This document shows positions 43,870 to 53,320 of a stretch of DNA of 64,000 nucleotides, one piece after another (the stretch's first letter is position 1; the number at the start of each line of letters is the position of its first letter). Source of the stretch: Azospirillum humicireducens (GTDB lineage: Bacteria; Pseudomonadota; Alphaproteobacteria; Azospirillales; Azospirillaceae); NCBI RefSeq assembly GCF_001639105.2, contig NZ_CP015285.1, forward strand, positions 302,501-366,500. The letters run 5' to 3'. The notes beneath the pieces were generated by a model. The model was not told where the DNA came from. It did no database searches and saw only the letters and a program-made list of their open reading frames with translations. A program made the translations under genes and the position numbers.

Positions 43870-44241
43870 ATGTTCCGCATCGCCGGCCTCAGCCCACTCG
43901 CGCATCTTCTCCGCGCGCTTGTCTATCTCTATCGCTGGACCTTGTCGCCCTTCGTGGGCTGGCATTGCCGTTTCCAGCCGACCTGCTCCTGCTACGCCAT
44001 CGAATCGCTGGAAAAGCACGGTGCCATCCGGGGGGGATGGCTGACGGTGCGCCGGCTCGGGCGTTGCCATCCCTGGGGCGGGTCCGGCTGGGATCCCGTG
44101 CCCGACACATCGGCCCCTTCATCGTCGCGCGGCGGACTGCGCCGTCACCACTTTGATGCGGCGGATCGGGAAAAGGGCATGCGGCGGTTGCTCAGCCCGG
44201 CGAAAACCCGTAACAAGGCCGCGCACACGCCGCCCTTCTAG
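43870..44241 (+). CDS. yidD: Membrane protein insertion efficiency factor YidD
   Basis: This 123-residue protein is YidD, a small membrane-associated helper of YidC. Conserved features are [39 protein letters not shown], with the cysteine pair, and [13 protein letters not shown]. The C-terminal 45 residues are basic and vary in the family. It lies in the usual rnpA-yidD-yidC order. Confidence 0.94.
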   Translation: MFRIAGLSPLAHLLRALVYLYRWTLSPFVGWHCRFQPTCSCYAIESLEKHGAIRGGWLTVRRLGRCHPWGGSGWDPVPDTSAPSSSRGGLRRHHFDAADREKGMRRLLSPAKTRNKAAHTPPF

Positions 44242-44268
44242 TAAAGGCCCCACGGCAACCGGGACGCC

Positions 44269-45996
44269 ATGACCGACCAACGCAACCTCATCATCGCGAT
44301 TGCCCTGTCGATCGCCATCCTTCTGGGCTTCCAGTATTTCTACGAGAAGCCGCGGGTGGAGCAGCAGAAGCAACTCGCCGCCCAGCAGGCCGCCCAGACG
44401 GAGCAGTCGGTGCCGGTGCCGGCCCCCGGCGTGCCAGCCCAGCAGCCCCCCGCCATGGCAGAGGTCGCGAAGGAGCGCCCCGTCCTGCTTGCCGAGCAGC
44501 TGGCGGCCGGCTCCCGCGTGAAGATCGACACGCCTGCCCTGCACGGCTCCGTCAACCTCGTCGGCGGCCGCATCGACGACCTGACGCTGGCCCAGTACCA
44601 CGAGACCCCGGACCCCAAGAGCCCGGAGATCGTGCTGCTGGCGCCGGCCGGCACGCCCGCCGCCTATTACGCCGAGTTCGGCTGGGTCCCGCAGGGCGCC
44701 GGCATCGCCGCCCCGACCGCGACCACCCGCTGGACCGCCGACGGCACCGCGCTGACGCCTGAGAAGCCGCTGACCCTGACCTGGGACAATGGCCAGGGAC
44801 TGGTGTTCGAACGCAAGATCGCCGTCGATCCGGACTTCATGTTCACGGTGACGCAGACGGTCCGCAACACCGGCGCCAACCCGGTCACCCTGCTGCCCTA
44901 CAGCCTGGTGTCGCGCACCGGCACGCCGCAGACCTCGGGCTACTACATCCTGCATGAAGGCCCGCTGGGCGTCTTCAACGGCACGCTGACCGAGCGGTCC
45001 TACGACGACCTCCGCAAGAAGGGCGCCGAGCCGATCGAGACCACCGGCGGCTGGCTCGGCATCACCGACAAGTACTGGCTGGTGTCTGTCATCCCGGATC
45101 CGGCGCAGAAGGTCACCGCGCGCTTCGTCCACAGCACCGTCGCCAATGCCGACCGCTATCAGGCCGATTTCATGGGCGACGCGGTCACCGTGGCGCCCGG
45201 CGCCTCGGCCGAGACCACCGGCCGCCTGTTCGCCGGCGCCAAGCAGGTGAAGCTGCTGGACGCCTATTCCGAAAAGCTGAACATCAAGAACTTCGATCTG
45301 GCCATCGACTTCGGCTGGTTCTATTTCCTGACCAAGCCCTTCTTCTACGCACTCGACTTCTTCGGGCAGGTGCTGGGCAACTTCGGCCTCGCCATCCTGC
45401 TGCTGACCGTCTGCGTCAAGGCCGTCTTCTTCCCGCTCGCCAACAAGTCCTATCAGGCGATGAGCAAGATGAAGGCCCTGCAGCCGAAGATGCAGGAGCT
45501 GCGCGAGAAGTTCAGCGACGATCAGGCGCGCATGAACCAGGAACTGATGGCCATGTACAAGCGCGAGAAGGTCTCGCCTGTGTCGGGCTGTCTGCCGATC
45601 CTGATCCAGATCCCGGTGTTCTTCGCGCTCTACAAGGTCTTGTTCGTGACCATCGAGATGCGGCACGCGCCCTTCTTCGGCTGGATCCATGACCTGTCCT
45701 CGCCCGATCCGACGACCGTCTTCAACCTGTTCGGCCTGATCCCCTGGGATCCTCCCGCCATGCTGCATCTGGGCGCCTGGCCGCTGATCATGGGCGTCAC
45801 CATGTGGCTGCAGCAGAAGATGAACCCGGCCCCGCCGGACCCGATCCAGCAGAAGGTGTTCCAGTTCCTGCCCATCGTCTTCACCTTCATGCTCGCCGGC
45901 TTCCCGGCCGGTCTGGTGATCTACTGGGCCTGGAACAACCTGCTGTCCGTTGCGCAGCAGTGGACCATTATGCGCCGCATGGGTGTGAAGGTCTGA
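44269..45996 (+). CDS. yidC: Membrane protein insertase YidC
   Basis: This 575-residue inner-membrane insertase folds and inserts membrane proteins with or without SecYEG. An N-terminal helix (NLIIAIALSIAILLGFQYFY) is followed by a Pro/Gln-rich linker and a large periplasmic beta domain. The conserved insertase core has five helices near residues 350-575 (for example FFYALDFFGQVLGNFGLAILLL and CLPILIQIPVFFALYKVL). The Gram-negative length is normal. A good terminator follows at 46053-46099. Confidence 0.96.
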   Translation: MTDQRNLIIAIALSIAILLGFQYFYEKPRVEQQKQLAAQQAAQTEQSVPVPAPGVPAQQPPAMAEVAKERPVLLAEQLAAGSRVKIDTPALHGSVNLVGGRIDDLTLAQYHETPDPKSPEIVLLAPAGTPAAYYAEFGWVPQGAGIAAPTATTRWTADGTALTPEKPLTLTWDNGQGLVFERKIAVDPDFMFTVTQTVRNTGANPVTLLPYSLVSRTGTPQTSGYYILHEGPLGVFNGTLTERSYDDLRKKGAEPIETTGGWLGITDKYWLVSVIPDPAQKVTARFVHSTVANADRYQADFMGDAVTVAPGASAETTGRLFAGAKQVKLLDAYSEKLNIKNFDLAIDFGWFYFLTKPFFYALDFFGQVLGNFGLAILLLTVCVKAVFFPLANKSYQAMSKMKALQPKMQELREKFSDDQARMNQELMAMYKREKVSPVSGCLPILIQIPVFFALYKVLFVTIEMRHAPFFGWIHDLSSPDPTTVFNLFGLIPWDPPAMLHLGAWPLIMGVTMWLQQKMNPAPPDPIQQKVFQFLPIVFTFMLAGFPAGLVIYWAWNNLLSVAQQWTIMRRMGVKV

Positions 45997-46052
45997 TCAT
46001 CGGACTTTCGTTCTCCTTGACCCCGATGGATCCGCCCATCGTTTGAGACCTG

Positions 46053-46099
46053 CCGCCGGCAAAGACCCTTGACGGGACTTTGCCGGCGGTATGTTTTTT
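46053..46099 (+). terminator. Rho-independent terminator after yidC
   Basis: A perfect 12-base-pair stem (CCGCCGGCAAAG with CTTTGCCGGCGG) with a 13-base loop is followed by TATGTTTTTT. It separates yidC from engB, so the latter probably has its own promoter, though I did not identify one. Confidence 0.85.
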
Positions 46100-46125
46100 A
46101 GCCCGTACCAACGAAAGCGCCCGCC

Positions 46126-46809
46126 ATGACCAGCCCCGACACGCCGACCCCCAATACCCCCAGCATCGTTTCCGGCTTCGACGAGGCCGCGCTGGAGGCC
46201 GGGCGGCTGCTGTTCGCCAAGGAGTGCGACTTCGTCTGGGGCGCCAACGCGCTGAACCAGTTGCCGGAGGCCGACCTGCCGGAGGTCGCCTTCGCCGGGC
46301 GGTCGAATGTCGGCAAGTCGAGCCTGGTGAACGCGCTGACCGGGCGCAAGACGCTGGCCCGCACATCCAACACGCCGGGCCGCACGCAGCAGCTGAACTT
46401 CTTCAACCTCGGCAACCGGCTGAAGCTGGTGGACATGCCCGGCTATGGCTATGCCAAGGAATCGAAGGAGAAGGTGGAGGCGTGGAACGACATGGTCCGC
46501 CGCTTCCTGCGCGGGCGGGTGACGTTGCGCCGGGCGCTGGTGCTGATCGATTCGCGCCATGGGCTGAAGCCCAACGACCACGAGATCATGGAGATGCTGG
46601 ACCGCACCGCGGTGCCCTATGTCGTCGTGCTGACCAAGGCGGACAAGGTGAAGCCGACGGAGTTGGACAAGATCCGTCGCGACACCCAGGCGGGGCTGAA
46701 GAAGCACCCCGCCGCCTTCCCCGACATCCATGTCACCAGTTCCGAGAAGGGAACCGGCATCGCCGAACTGCGCGCCAGCCTCGCGGCGCTCGCCCTGGCC
46801 GCCGAATAG
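46126..46809 (+). CDS. engB: Ribosome biogenesis GTP-binding protein EngB (YsxC/YihA)
   Basis: This 227-residue GTPase assists late assembly of the large subunit. The G1 loop is FAGRSNVGKSSLVNAL, G3 is DMPGYGYAKES and G4 is TKADKV. An N-terminal acidic extension of about 40 residues precedes the usual start. It follows the yidC terminator and precedes the antiporter gene by 15 bases. Confidence 0.95.
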   Translation: MTSPDTPTPNTPSIVSGFDEAALEAGRLLFAKECDFVWGANALNQLPEADLPEVAFAGRSNVGKSSLVNALTGRKTLARTSNTPGRTQQLNFFNLGNRLKLVDMPGYGYAKESKEKVEAWNDMVRRFLRGRVTLRRALVLIDSRHGLKPNDHEIMEMLDRTAVPYVVVLTKADKVKPTELDKIRRDTQAGLKKHPAAFPDIHVTSSEKGTGIAELRASLAALALAAE

Positions 46810-46824
46810 CACCGGGCGACCGCG

Positions 46825-48123
46825 ATGGGTGGCCTTTCCCCCGCCTTGCTGTTCCTGATGCAGGCCCTGCTGCTGATCGCCGGGCCGTTCCTGCTGTGGC
46901 GGCTCGGCGGCGGGCGTCACATCGCCCCGATGGTGGTGATCCAGATCCTGTTCGGCGTCGCGCTGGGCCCTTCGTTGCTCGGCCGGATGGTGCCGGATCT
47001 GTGGGGCGTGCTGTTCGCGCCGGCAGCCTTGGCGCCGCTGTCCGGTCTCGCGCTGCTGGCCGTGGTCTTCTTCGCCTTTCTCACCGGCCTTCACCTCGAC
47101 CCCGCAGATTTCCGAGGCCGGGGTGGTGCCTTCGCCACGGTGGCTCTGTCCAGCATGATCGTGCCGACGCTGCTGGGCGGGGCGCTTGGCTGGTGGCTGG
47201 CCGGTGCCTTTCCCGAGATGACCGGGACCCACGCCACGCCGGGCCTGTTCGCCGCCGGCTTCGGCATCTGCGTCGGCGTCACCGCCCTGCCGGTGCTTGG
47301 TGCCATCCTGCGCGAGATGGATTTGCTGGGCGATCGGGTCGGGCGGCTGGCTCTCGGCTATGCGGCGGTGAACGACGCGCTGCTGTGGCTGCTGATCACC
47401 GCCGTGCTGGCCTGGGCCTCGGCGGACGGCGCGTCGGATGGTGGGGGCGGCTGGGCGGTCGCCCGGGTCGGACTGCTGGGCTTCGCCTATGTCGGGGTGA
47501 CGGTTCTGATCGTGCGTCCGCTGCTCGACCGCCTGCTGGAGCGGGTGGCGCCCGAGGGGCGGATGGGCGACACCGCGGTGGTGGTGACCTGCGCGGCGCT
47601 GCTGTCCTCGGCGGCCGTGACCGAACTGATCGGGCTGCATTACATCCTGGGCGCCTTCGTCGCCGGCACCGCCATGCCGCGCCGCTATGCCGCCGCGATC
47701 CTCGACCGGCTGGAGCATTTCTCCACCCTGATCCTGCTGCCCTTCTTCTTTACCCTTACGGGACTGAAGGTGACCCTGACTCTGGACGATCCGGCGCAAT
47801 GGACGGTCTTCGCGCTCGCCACAGTGGCGACGCTCGCCGGCAAGATGGCCGGTACGTCGCTGCCCGCCCGCCTGACCGGGGAAAGCTGGCCGGACGCGCT
47901 GAGGCTTGGCACGCTGATGCCCTGCAAGGGGCTGATGGAGGTGATCGTTCTGACCGTCCTGCTGGAAGCGGGGGTGCTGTCCGGCGCCTGTTTCTCGGCG
48001 ATGGTGCTGATGGCGGTGGCGGTCACCGCGCTGACCCAGCCCATGACCCGGCTGGCCGGATGGTGGCGCCCGGCCGGCGCCGCGTCGGCCGCAGCCGCGG
48101 GCGGACGGAACGGGGGCATGTGA
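46825..48123 (+). CDS. CPA-type cation/proton antiporter
   Basis: This 432-residue integral membrane protein of the Na+/H+ exchanger (CPA) superfamily has about twelve transmembrane segments. The conserved ion-binding site appears as a VND motif (YAAVNDALLWLL), an Asn-Asp pair, instead of the DD of electrogenic relatives. It lies 15 bases after engB and 82 before argB. In many alphaproteobacteria engB and argB are neighbours, so the antiporter looks inserted between them. The transported cation is not predictable from sequence. Confidence 0.86.
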   Translation: MGGLSPALLFLMQALLLIAGPFLLWRLGGGRHIAPMVVIQILFGVALGPSLLGRMVPDLWGVLFAPAALAPLSGLALLAVVFFAFLTGLHLDPADFRGRGGAFATVALSSMIVPTLLGGALGWWLAGAFPEMTGTHATPGLFAAGFGICVGVTALPVLGAILREMDLLGDRVGRLALGYAAVNDALLWLLITAVLAWASADGASDGGGGWAVARVGLLGFAYVGVTVLIVRPLLDRLLERVAPEGRMGDTAVVVTCAALLSSAAVTELIGLHYILGAFVAGTAMPRRYAAAILDRLEHFSTLILLPFFFTLTGLKVTLTLDDPAQWTVFALATVATLAGKMAGTSLPARLTGESWPDALRLGTLMPCKGLMEVIVLTVLLEAGVLSGACFSAMVLMAVAVTALTQPMTRLAGWWRPAGAASAAAAGGRNGGM

Positions 48124-48205
48124 CCGTTAAATTGCCCTCTAGGCAACCGGCCGGCCTTTCCGTTAAAGAAACCCGACCGTTCACCCCGACAAAGGGCATC
48201 CTCCC

Positions 48206-49105
48206 GTGCAGACTCCCACCCGTGACGAGTGGCTCGCCAAGGCCCGTACCCTGTCCGAAGCGCTGCCCTACATGCGCCGCTATGCCGGGAGCACCTTCGT
48301 CATCAAGTACGGCGGCCACGCCATGGGCGACGCCAGCCTGGCGGAGCTTTTCGCGCGCGACATCGTCCTGCTGAAGCAGGTCGGCATCAATCCGGTGGTC
48401 GTCCATGGCGGCGGGCCGCAGATCGGCCAGATGCTGGAGCGGCTGAAGATCAAGTCCAGCTTCATCGACGGCCTGCGCGTCACCGACAAGGAGACGGTCG
48501 AGGTGGTCGAGATGGTGCTTGCCGGCTCCATCAACAAGCAGATCGTCGCCGCCATCAACAGCGCCGGCGGCCGGGCCGTCGGCCTGTCGGGCAAGGACAG
48601 CAACCTGATCACCGCCCGCCGGCTGGAGCGCGTGCAGCGCGATCCCGACAGCAACATCGAGAAGGTGCTGGACCTCGGCTTCGTCGGCGAGCCGTACAAG
48701 GTCAACCCGCAGATTCTGCATGCCCTGGCGCAGTCGGACATCATCCCGGTGATCGCGCCGGTCGGCTTCGACGTGAACGGCGACACCTACAACATCAATG
48801 CCGATACGGCGGCCGGCGCGGTCGCGGCGGCGGTGAAGGCGGCGCGCTTCTTCCTGCTGACCGACGTCGCCGGCGTTCTCGACAAGGACAAGACGCTGAT
48901 CGAGAAGATGTCGCTGGAGGATGCCCACAGGGCCATCGCCGACGGCACCGCGTCCGGCGGCATGATCCCGAAGATCGAAACCTGCATCGGCGCGGTGGAG
49001 CAGGGTGTCGACGCCGCGGTTATCCTCGATGGCCGCGTGCCGCATGCACTGCTGCTCGAGATCTTCACCGAAGGCGGCGCCGGCACCCTGATCGGCAAGG
49101 CCTGA
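48206..49105 (+). CDS. argB: Acetylglutamate kinase
   Basis: This 299-residue amino-acid kinase phosphorylates N-acetylglutamate in arginine synthesis. Conserved signatures are [12 protein letters not shown] at the start, [31 protein letters not shown] and [29 protein letters not shown]. The start is GTG. The N-terminal stretch includes the usual family extension that allows arginine regulation in some members, but that is not decided here. Confidence 0.96.
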   Translation: MQTPTRDEWLAKARTLSEALPYMRRYAGSTFVIKYGGHAMGDASLAELFARDIVLLKQVGINPVVVHGGGPQIGQMLERLKIKSSFIDGLRVTDKETVEVVEMVLAGSINKQIVAAINSAGGRAVGLSGKDSNLITARRLERVQRDPDSNIEKVLDLGFVGEPYKVNPQILHALAQSDIIPVIAPVGFDVNGDTYNINADTAAGAVAAAVKAARFFLLTDVAGVLDKDKTLIEKMSLEDAHRAIADGTASGGMIPKIETCIGAVEQGVDAAVILDGRVPHALLLEIFTEGGAGTLIGKA

Positions 49106-49123
49106 CGCTGCAACGGGGGGCCG

Positions 49124-49423
49124 ATGAGCGACCTGCGCAAGGACCTGCTCCGCCAGATGAAGGCCATCCGCGACCGGATGGACCCCAAGCTGGTGGAGCG
49201 CGCCAAGCTGGCGGCGTTGGGCAAGATCCCCTACGACAGCGACGCGGCGAAGGAGGCGGTCGGCCATTTCCTCGACGCCAAACGGGATGGCGGCGCCTTC
49301 CGCCGCAAGCTGGAACAGGCTTTGAAGGCGGAGGGGGCAACGCTGGACCTCGACACCGAGGGGAAAGCGCCTTCGCCGGTACAGCCGCCCCAGAAGCCCA
49401 GGCGTGGCGGGCGGATGACCTAG
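49124..49423 (+). CDS. Hypothetical protein (99 residues) after argB
   Basis: A small soluble, charged protein of unknown function starts 18 bases after the argB stop, so it is likely co-transcribed. It has a helical, basic N-terminal half (MSDLRKDLLRQMKAIRDRMD) and a Pro/Arg-rich C-terminus (PPQKPRRGGRM). The reading frame and codon bias look genuine. I do not recognise a family. Confidence 0.68.
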   Translation: MSDLRKDLLRQMKAIRDRMDPKLVERAKLAALGKIPYDSDAAKEAVGHFLDAKRDGGAFRRKLEQALKAEGATLDLDTEGKAPSPVQPPQKPRRGGRMT

Positions 49424-49464
49424 CCGCCTCAAGAGCCGCCGCCAACCTCGCAAGGAGCAGTGCC

Positions 49465-50448
49465 TTGCTGCATGTCTTCGTCAATGAGGGCGGTCTGCTG
49501 CGCTGGGCCAGGGAGGCCGCGGAGGGGGCGGATCCGCTGCCCGAGGCCTCCGTCTGGCTGGACCTGATCAACCCGACCGCCGAGGAGTTGGCGCGGGCGG
49601 AGACTCTGATCGGCGCCAGCCTGCCAACCCGCGAGCAGATGGCCGAGATCGAGGAATCGAGCCGGTTGCGCATCGCCGGGGGCGCCTTGACCATGACCGT
49701 CACCGCCCTGGTCTGGGCCGATACCGACGAGCCACGCATCGCCACGGTCAGCTTCGTGCTGGCCGGGCGCCGGCTGGTCACCATCCACGACATCGACCCC
49801 CAGGCCCTGCTGGCTTTCCGCCGCCGCGCCACCCATGGGCAGGTCCCCGCCTCCCGCGGGGAACTGGTTCTGGCGGCGCTGGTCGACGGGATGGTCGACC
49901 GGACGTCGGCTGTGCTGCGGCGGACCGGGGTCGAACTGGACGTGCTGAACCGCCGCTTCTTCCGTGGGCGCAAGCTGCGTTCGCGTGGCGAGACGTTGGA
50001 CGACGCCCAGACGCTGAAGCGCATCGGCCATGCCGGCCACCTGATCGGCAAGGCCCGCATCAGCCTGGCCAGCCTGTCACGGATGGCCGATTTCCTGGCG
50101 CGCGGCGACGGCTGGAACTCCGGCAAGGCGACACGACGCTGGGCCAAGACGACGCTGCAGGATCTGCGCGGACTGGACCAGTACGCCCGCTTCCTGGCCG
50201 GCAAGGTCGCGTTGGCGCTGGACACCGCGCTGGGTCAGATCAACGTGGAGCAGAACGAGATCGTCAAGATCGTGTCGGTCCTGACCGTCCTGCTGTTCCC
50301 GCCAACCCTGGTCGCCAGCATCGGCGGCATGAATTTCAACGAGATGCCGGGGACCGACTCGCCCTTCGGCTATCCAAGCGCCTTGGGGCTGATGCTGTTG
50401 TCGGCGCTTCTGCCGATGATCTATGTTCGTCTGAAACGCTGGCTGTAG
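49465..50448 (+). CDS. CorA-family magnesium/zinc transporter
   Basis: This 327-residue CorA-like (ZntB-type) divalent-cation channel protein begins at TTG 49465. A clear AAGGAG lies seven bases before it. The long cytoplasmic funnel domain precedes two C-terminal membrane helices. The pore motif GMN is present in ASIGGMNFNEMPG, and the last helix ends YVRLKRWL. Mg2+, Zn2+ or proton coupling cannot be told from sequence. A longer same-frame reading far upstream is an argB shadow. Confidence 0.92.
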   Translation: MLHVFVNEGGLLRWAREAAEGADPLPEASVWLDLINPTAEELARAETLIGASLPTREQMAEIEESSRLRIAGGALTMTVTALVWADTDEPRIATVSFVLAGRRLVTIHDIDPQALLAFRRRATHGQVPASRGELVLAALVDGMVDRTSAVLRRTGVELDVLNRRFFRGRKLRSRGETLDDAQTLKRIGHAGHLIGKARISLASLSRMADFLARGDGWNSGKATRRWAKTTLQDLRGLDQYARFLAGKVALALDTALGQINVEQNEIVKIVSVLTVLLFPPTLVASIGGMNFNEMPGTDSPFGYPSALGLMLLSALLPMIYVRLKRWL

Positions 50449-50497
50449 CACCGGATCTCCACAATGGGGTGAGCGGATCGTCCGCTGTTCTTTCCTT

Positions 50498-50526
50498 TTG
50501 ACAGGGGGCGTCCGTCCCGGCAGGAT
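50498..50526 (+). promoter_or_regulatory. Promoter upstream of the TPP riboswitch
   Basis: TTGACA (50498-50503) is separated by 17 bases from CAGGAT (50521-50526). The leader then enters the riboswitch about 16 bases later. The -10 is a weak match. Confidence 0.55.
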
Positions 50527-50542
50527 GGGCGCATTCCAGGGG

Positions 50543-52521
<1,979 letters not shown>

Positions 52522-52535
52522 GGTCTCGGCAGCGA

Positions 52536-52647
52536 TGCCCCCTCCCTAACCCTCCCCCGCTAATGCGGGAGAGGGGACTGCCGCCGAACGCCGACAAAGG
52601 TCCAATTCCCTCCCCCGCCCAGCGGGGGAGGGTCAGGGTGGGGGCAG
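52536..52647. repeat. Palindromic repeat element, copy C
   Basis: This 112-base element in the thiC-greB convergent gap has the same layout as copies A and B. TGCCCCCTCCCTAACCCTCC pairs outwardly with GGAGGGTCAGGGTGGGGGCA. Inside are CCCTCCCCCGCTAATGCGGGAGAGGG and CCCTCCCCCGCCCAGCGGGGGAGGG. The spacer words ACTGCCGCCG and CGCCGAC are shared with copy B. Two strong hairpins could also serve as the transcript ends for the flanking genes. Confidence 0.85.
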
Positions 52648-52659
52648 CAACGCCTCCAC

Positions 52660-53220
52660 TCACCCCGCGTACCTGATCTCCAGCACCTCCACCTGTTCCA
52701 TGCCCGCCGGCGTGCGCACATCGACCAGATCGCCCTCCCGCGCCTTCAGCAATGCGCGGGCGATGGGGGAGATCCAACTGACATGGCCGCGGTCGGGATC
52801 GACCTCGTCGGCGCCGACGATGGTGATGGTGTTCTCGGATCCGTCTTCGCGGGCATAGGTGACGATGGCGCCGAAAAAGACCTGTTCGCGGTTCTTCTGG
52901 TCCTGCGGGTTGACCACCACCGCCGACTCCAAGCGCTTGTTCAGGAAGCGGATGCGGCGGTCGATCTCGCGCAGGCGCTTCTTGCCATAAAGATAGTCGC
53001 CGTTCTCCGACCGGTCGCCGTTGCCGGCGGCCCAGGACACCACCTCCACCACCTTCGGCCGCTCCACCCGCAGCAGATGGCGCAGTTCCTCCTGCATGCG
53101 CTGGAAGCCGGGCGGCGTCATGTAATTCTTGAAGCCCTGCGGCAGCGGTGCCGGATCGTCGAGATCGTCGAGTTCGCTTTCGGGGGGCGTGTCGTTCTCG
53201 CGGGTGAAAGCCTTGCTCAT
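52660..53220 (-). CDS. greB: Transcription elongation factor GreB
   Basis: This 186-residue Gre factor helps RNA polymerase escape arrest by transcript cleavage. An N-terminal acidic stretch precedes NYMTPPGFQRMQEELRHLL and the coiled-coil tip (NGDRSENGDYLYGKKRLREIDRRIRFLNKRLESAVVV). The C-terminal FKBP-like domain includes DPDRGHVSWISPIARALLKAREGDLV. ATG 53220 starts MSKAFTREND; an upstream in-frame reading passes through a terminator hairpin and was rejected. It is probably transcribed on its own, as rne ends in a terminator just upstream. Confidence 0.93.
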   Translation of the reverse strand: MSKAFTRENDTPPESELDDLDDPAPLPQGFKNYMTPPGFQRMQEELRHLLRVERPKVVEVVSWAAGNGDRSENGDYLYGKKRLREIDRRIRFLNKRLESAVVVNPQDQKNREQVFFGAIVTYAREDGSENTITIVGADEVDPDRGHVSWISPIARALLKAREGDLVDVRTPAGMEQVEVLEIRYAG

Positions 53221-53262
53221 GGTCCGACCTGTGCTGTGGCAGGGAAATAACGTCCGGGAAAA

Positions 53263-53290
53263 GGAAAAGGCGCCTTGCGGCGCCTTTTCC
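53263..53290 (-). terminator. Rho-independent terminator of rne
   Basis: A perfect 12-base-pair hairpin (GGAAAAGGCGCC with GGCGCCTTTTCC, four-base loop) lies 31 bases past the rne stop. The minus-strand arm ends CCTTTTCCTTTT, which provides the T-rich tail. The mirrored stem could also stop plus-strand transcripts. Confidence 0.88.
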
Positions 53291-53320
53291 CGTTCCAGAA
53301 GTCCCAACGGGCCGTTCGGC

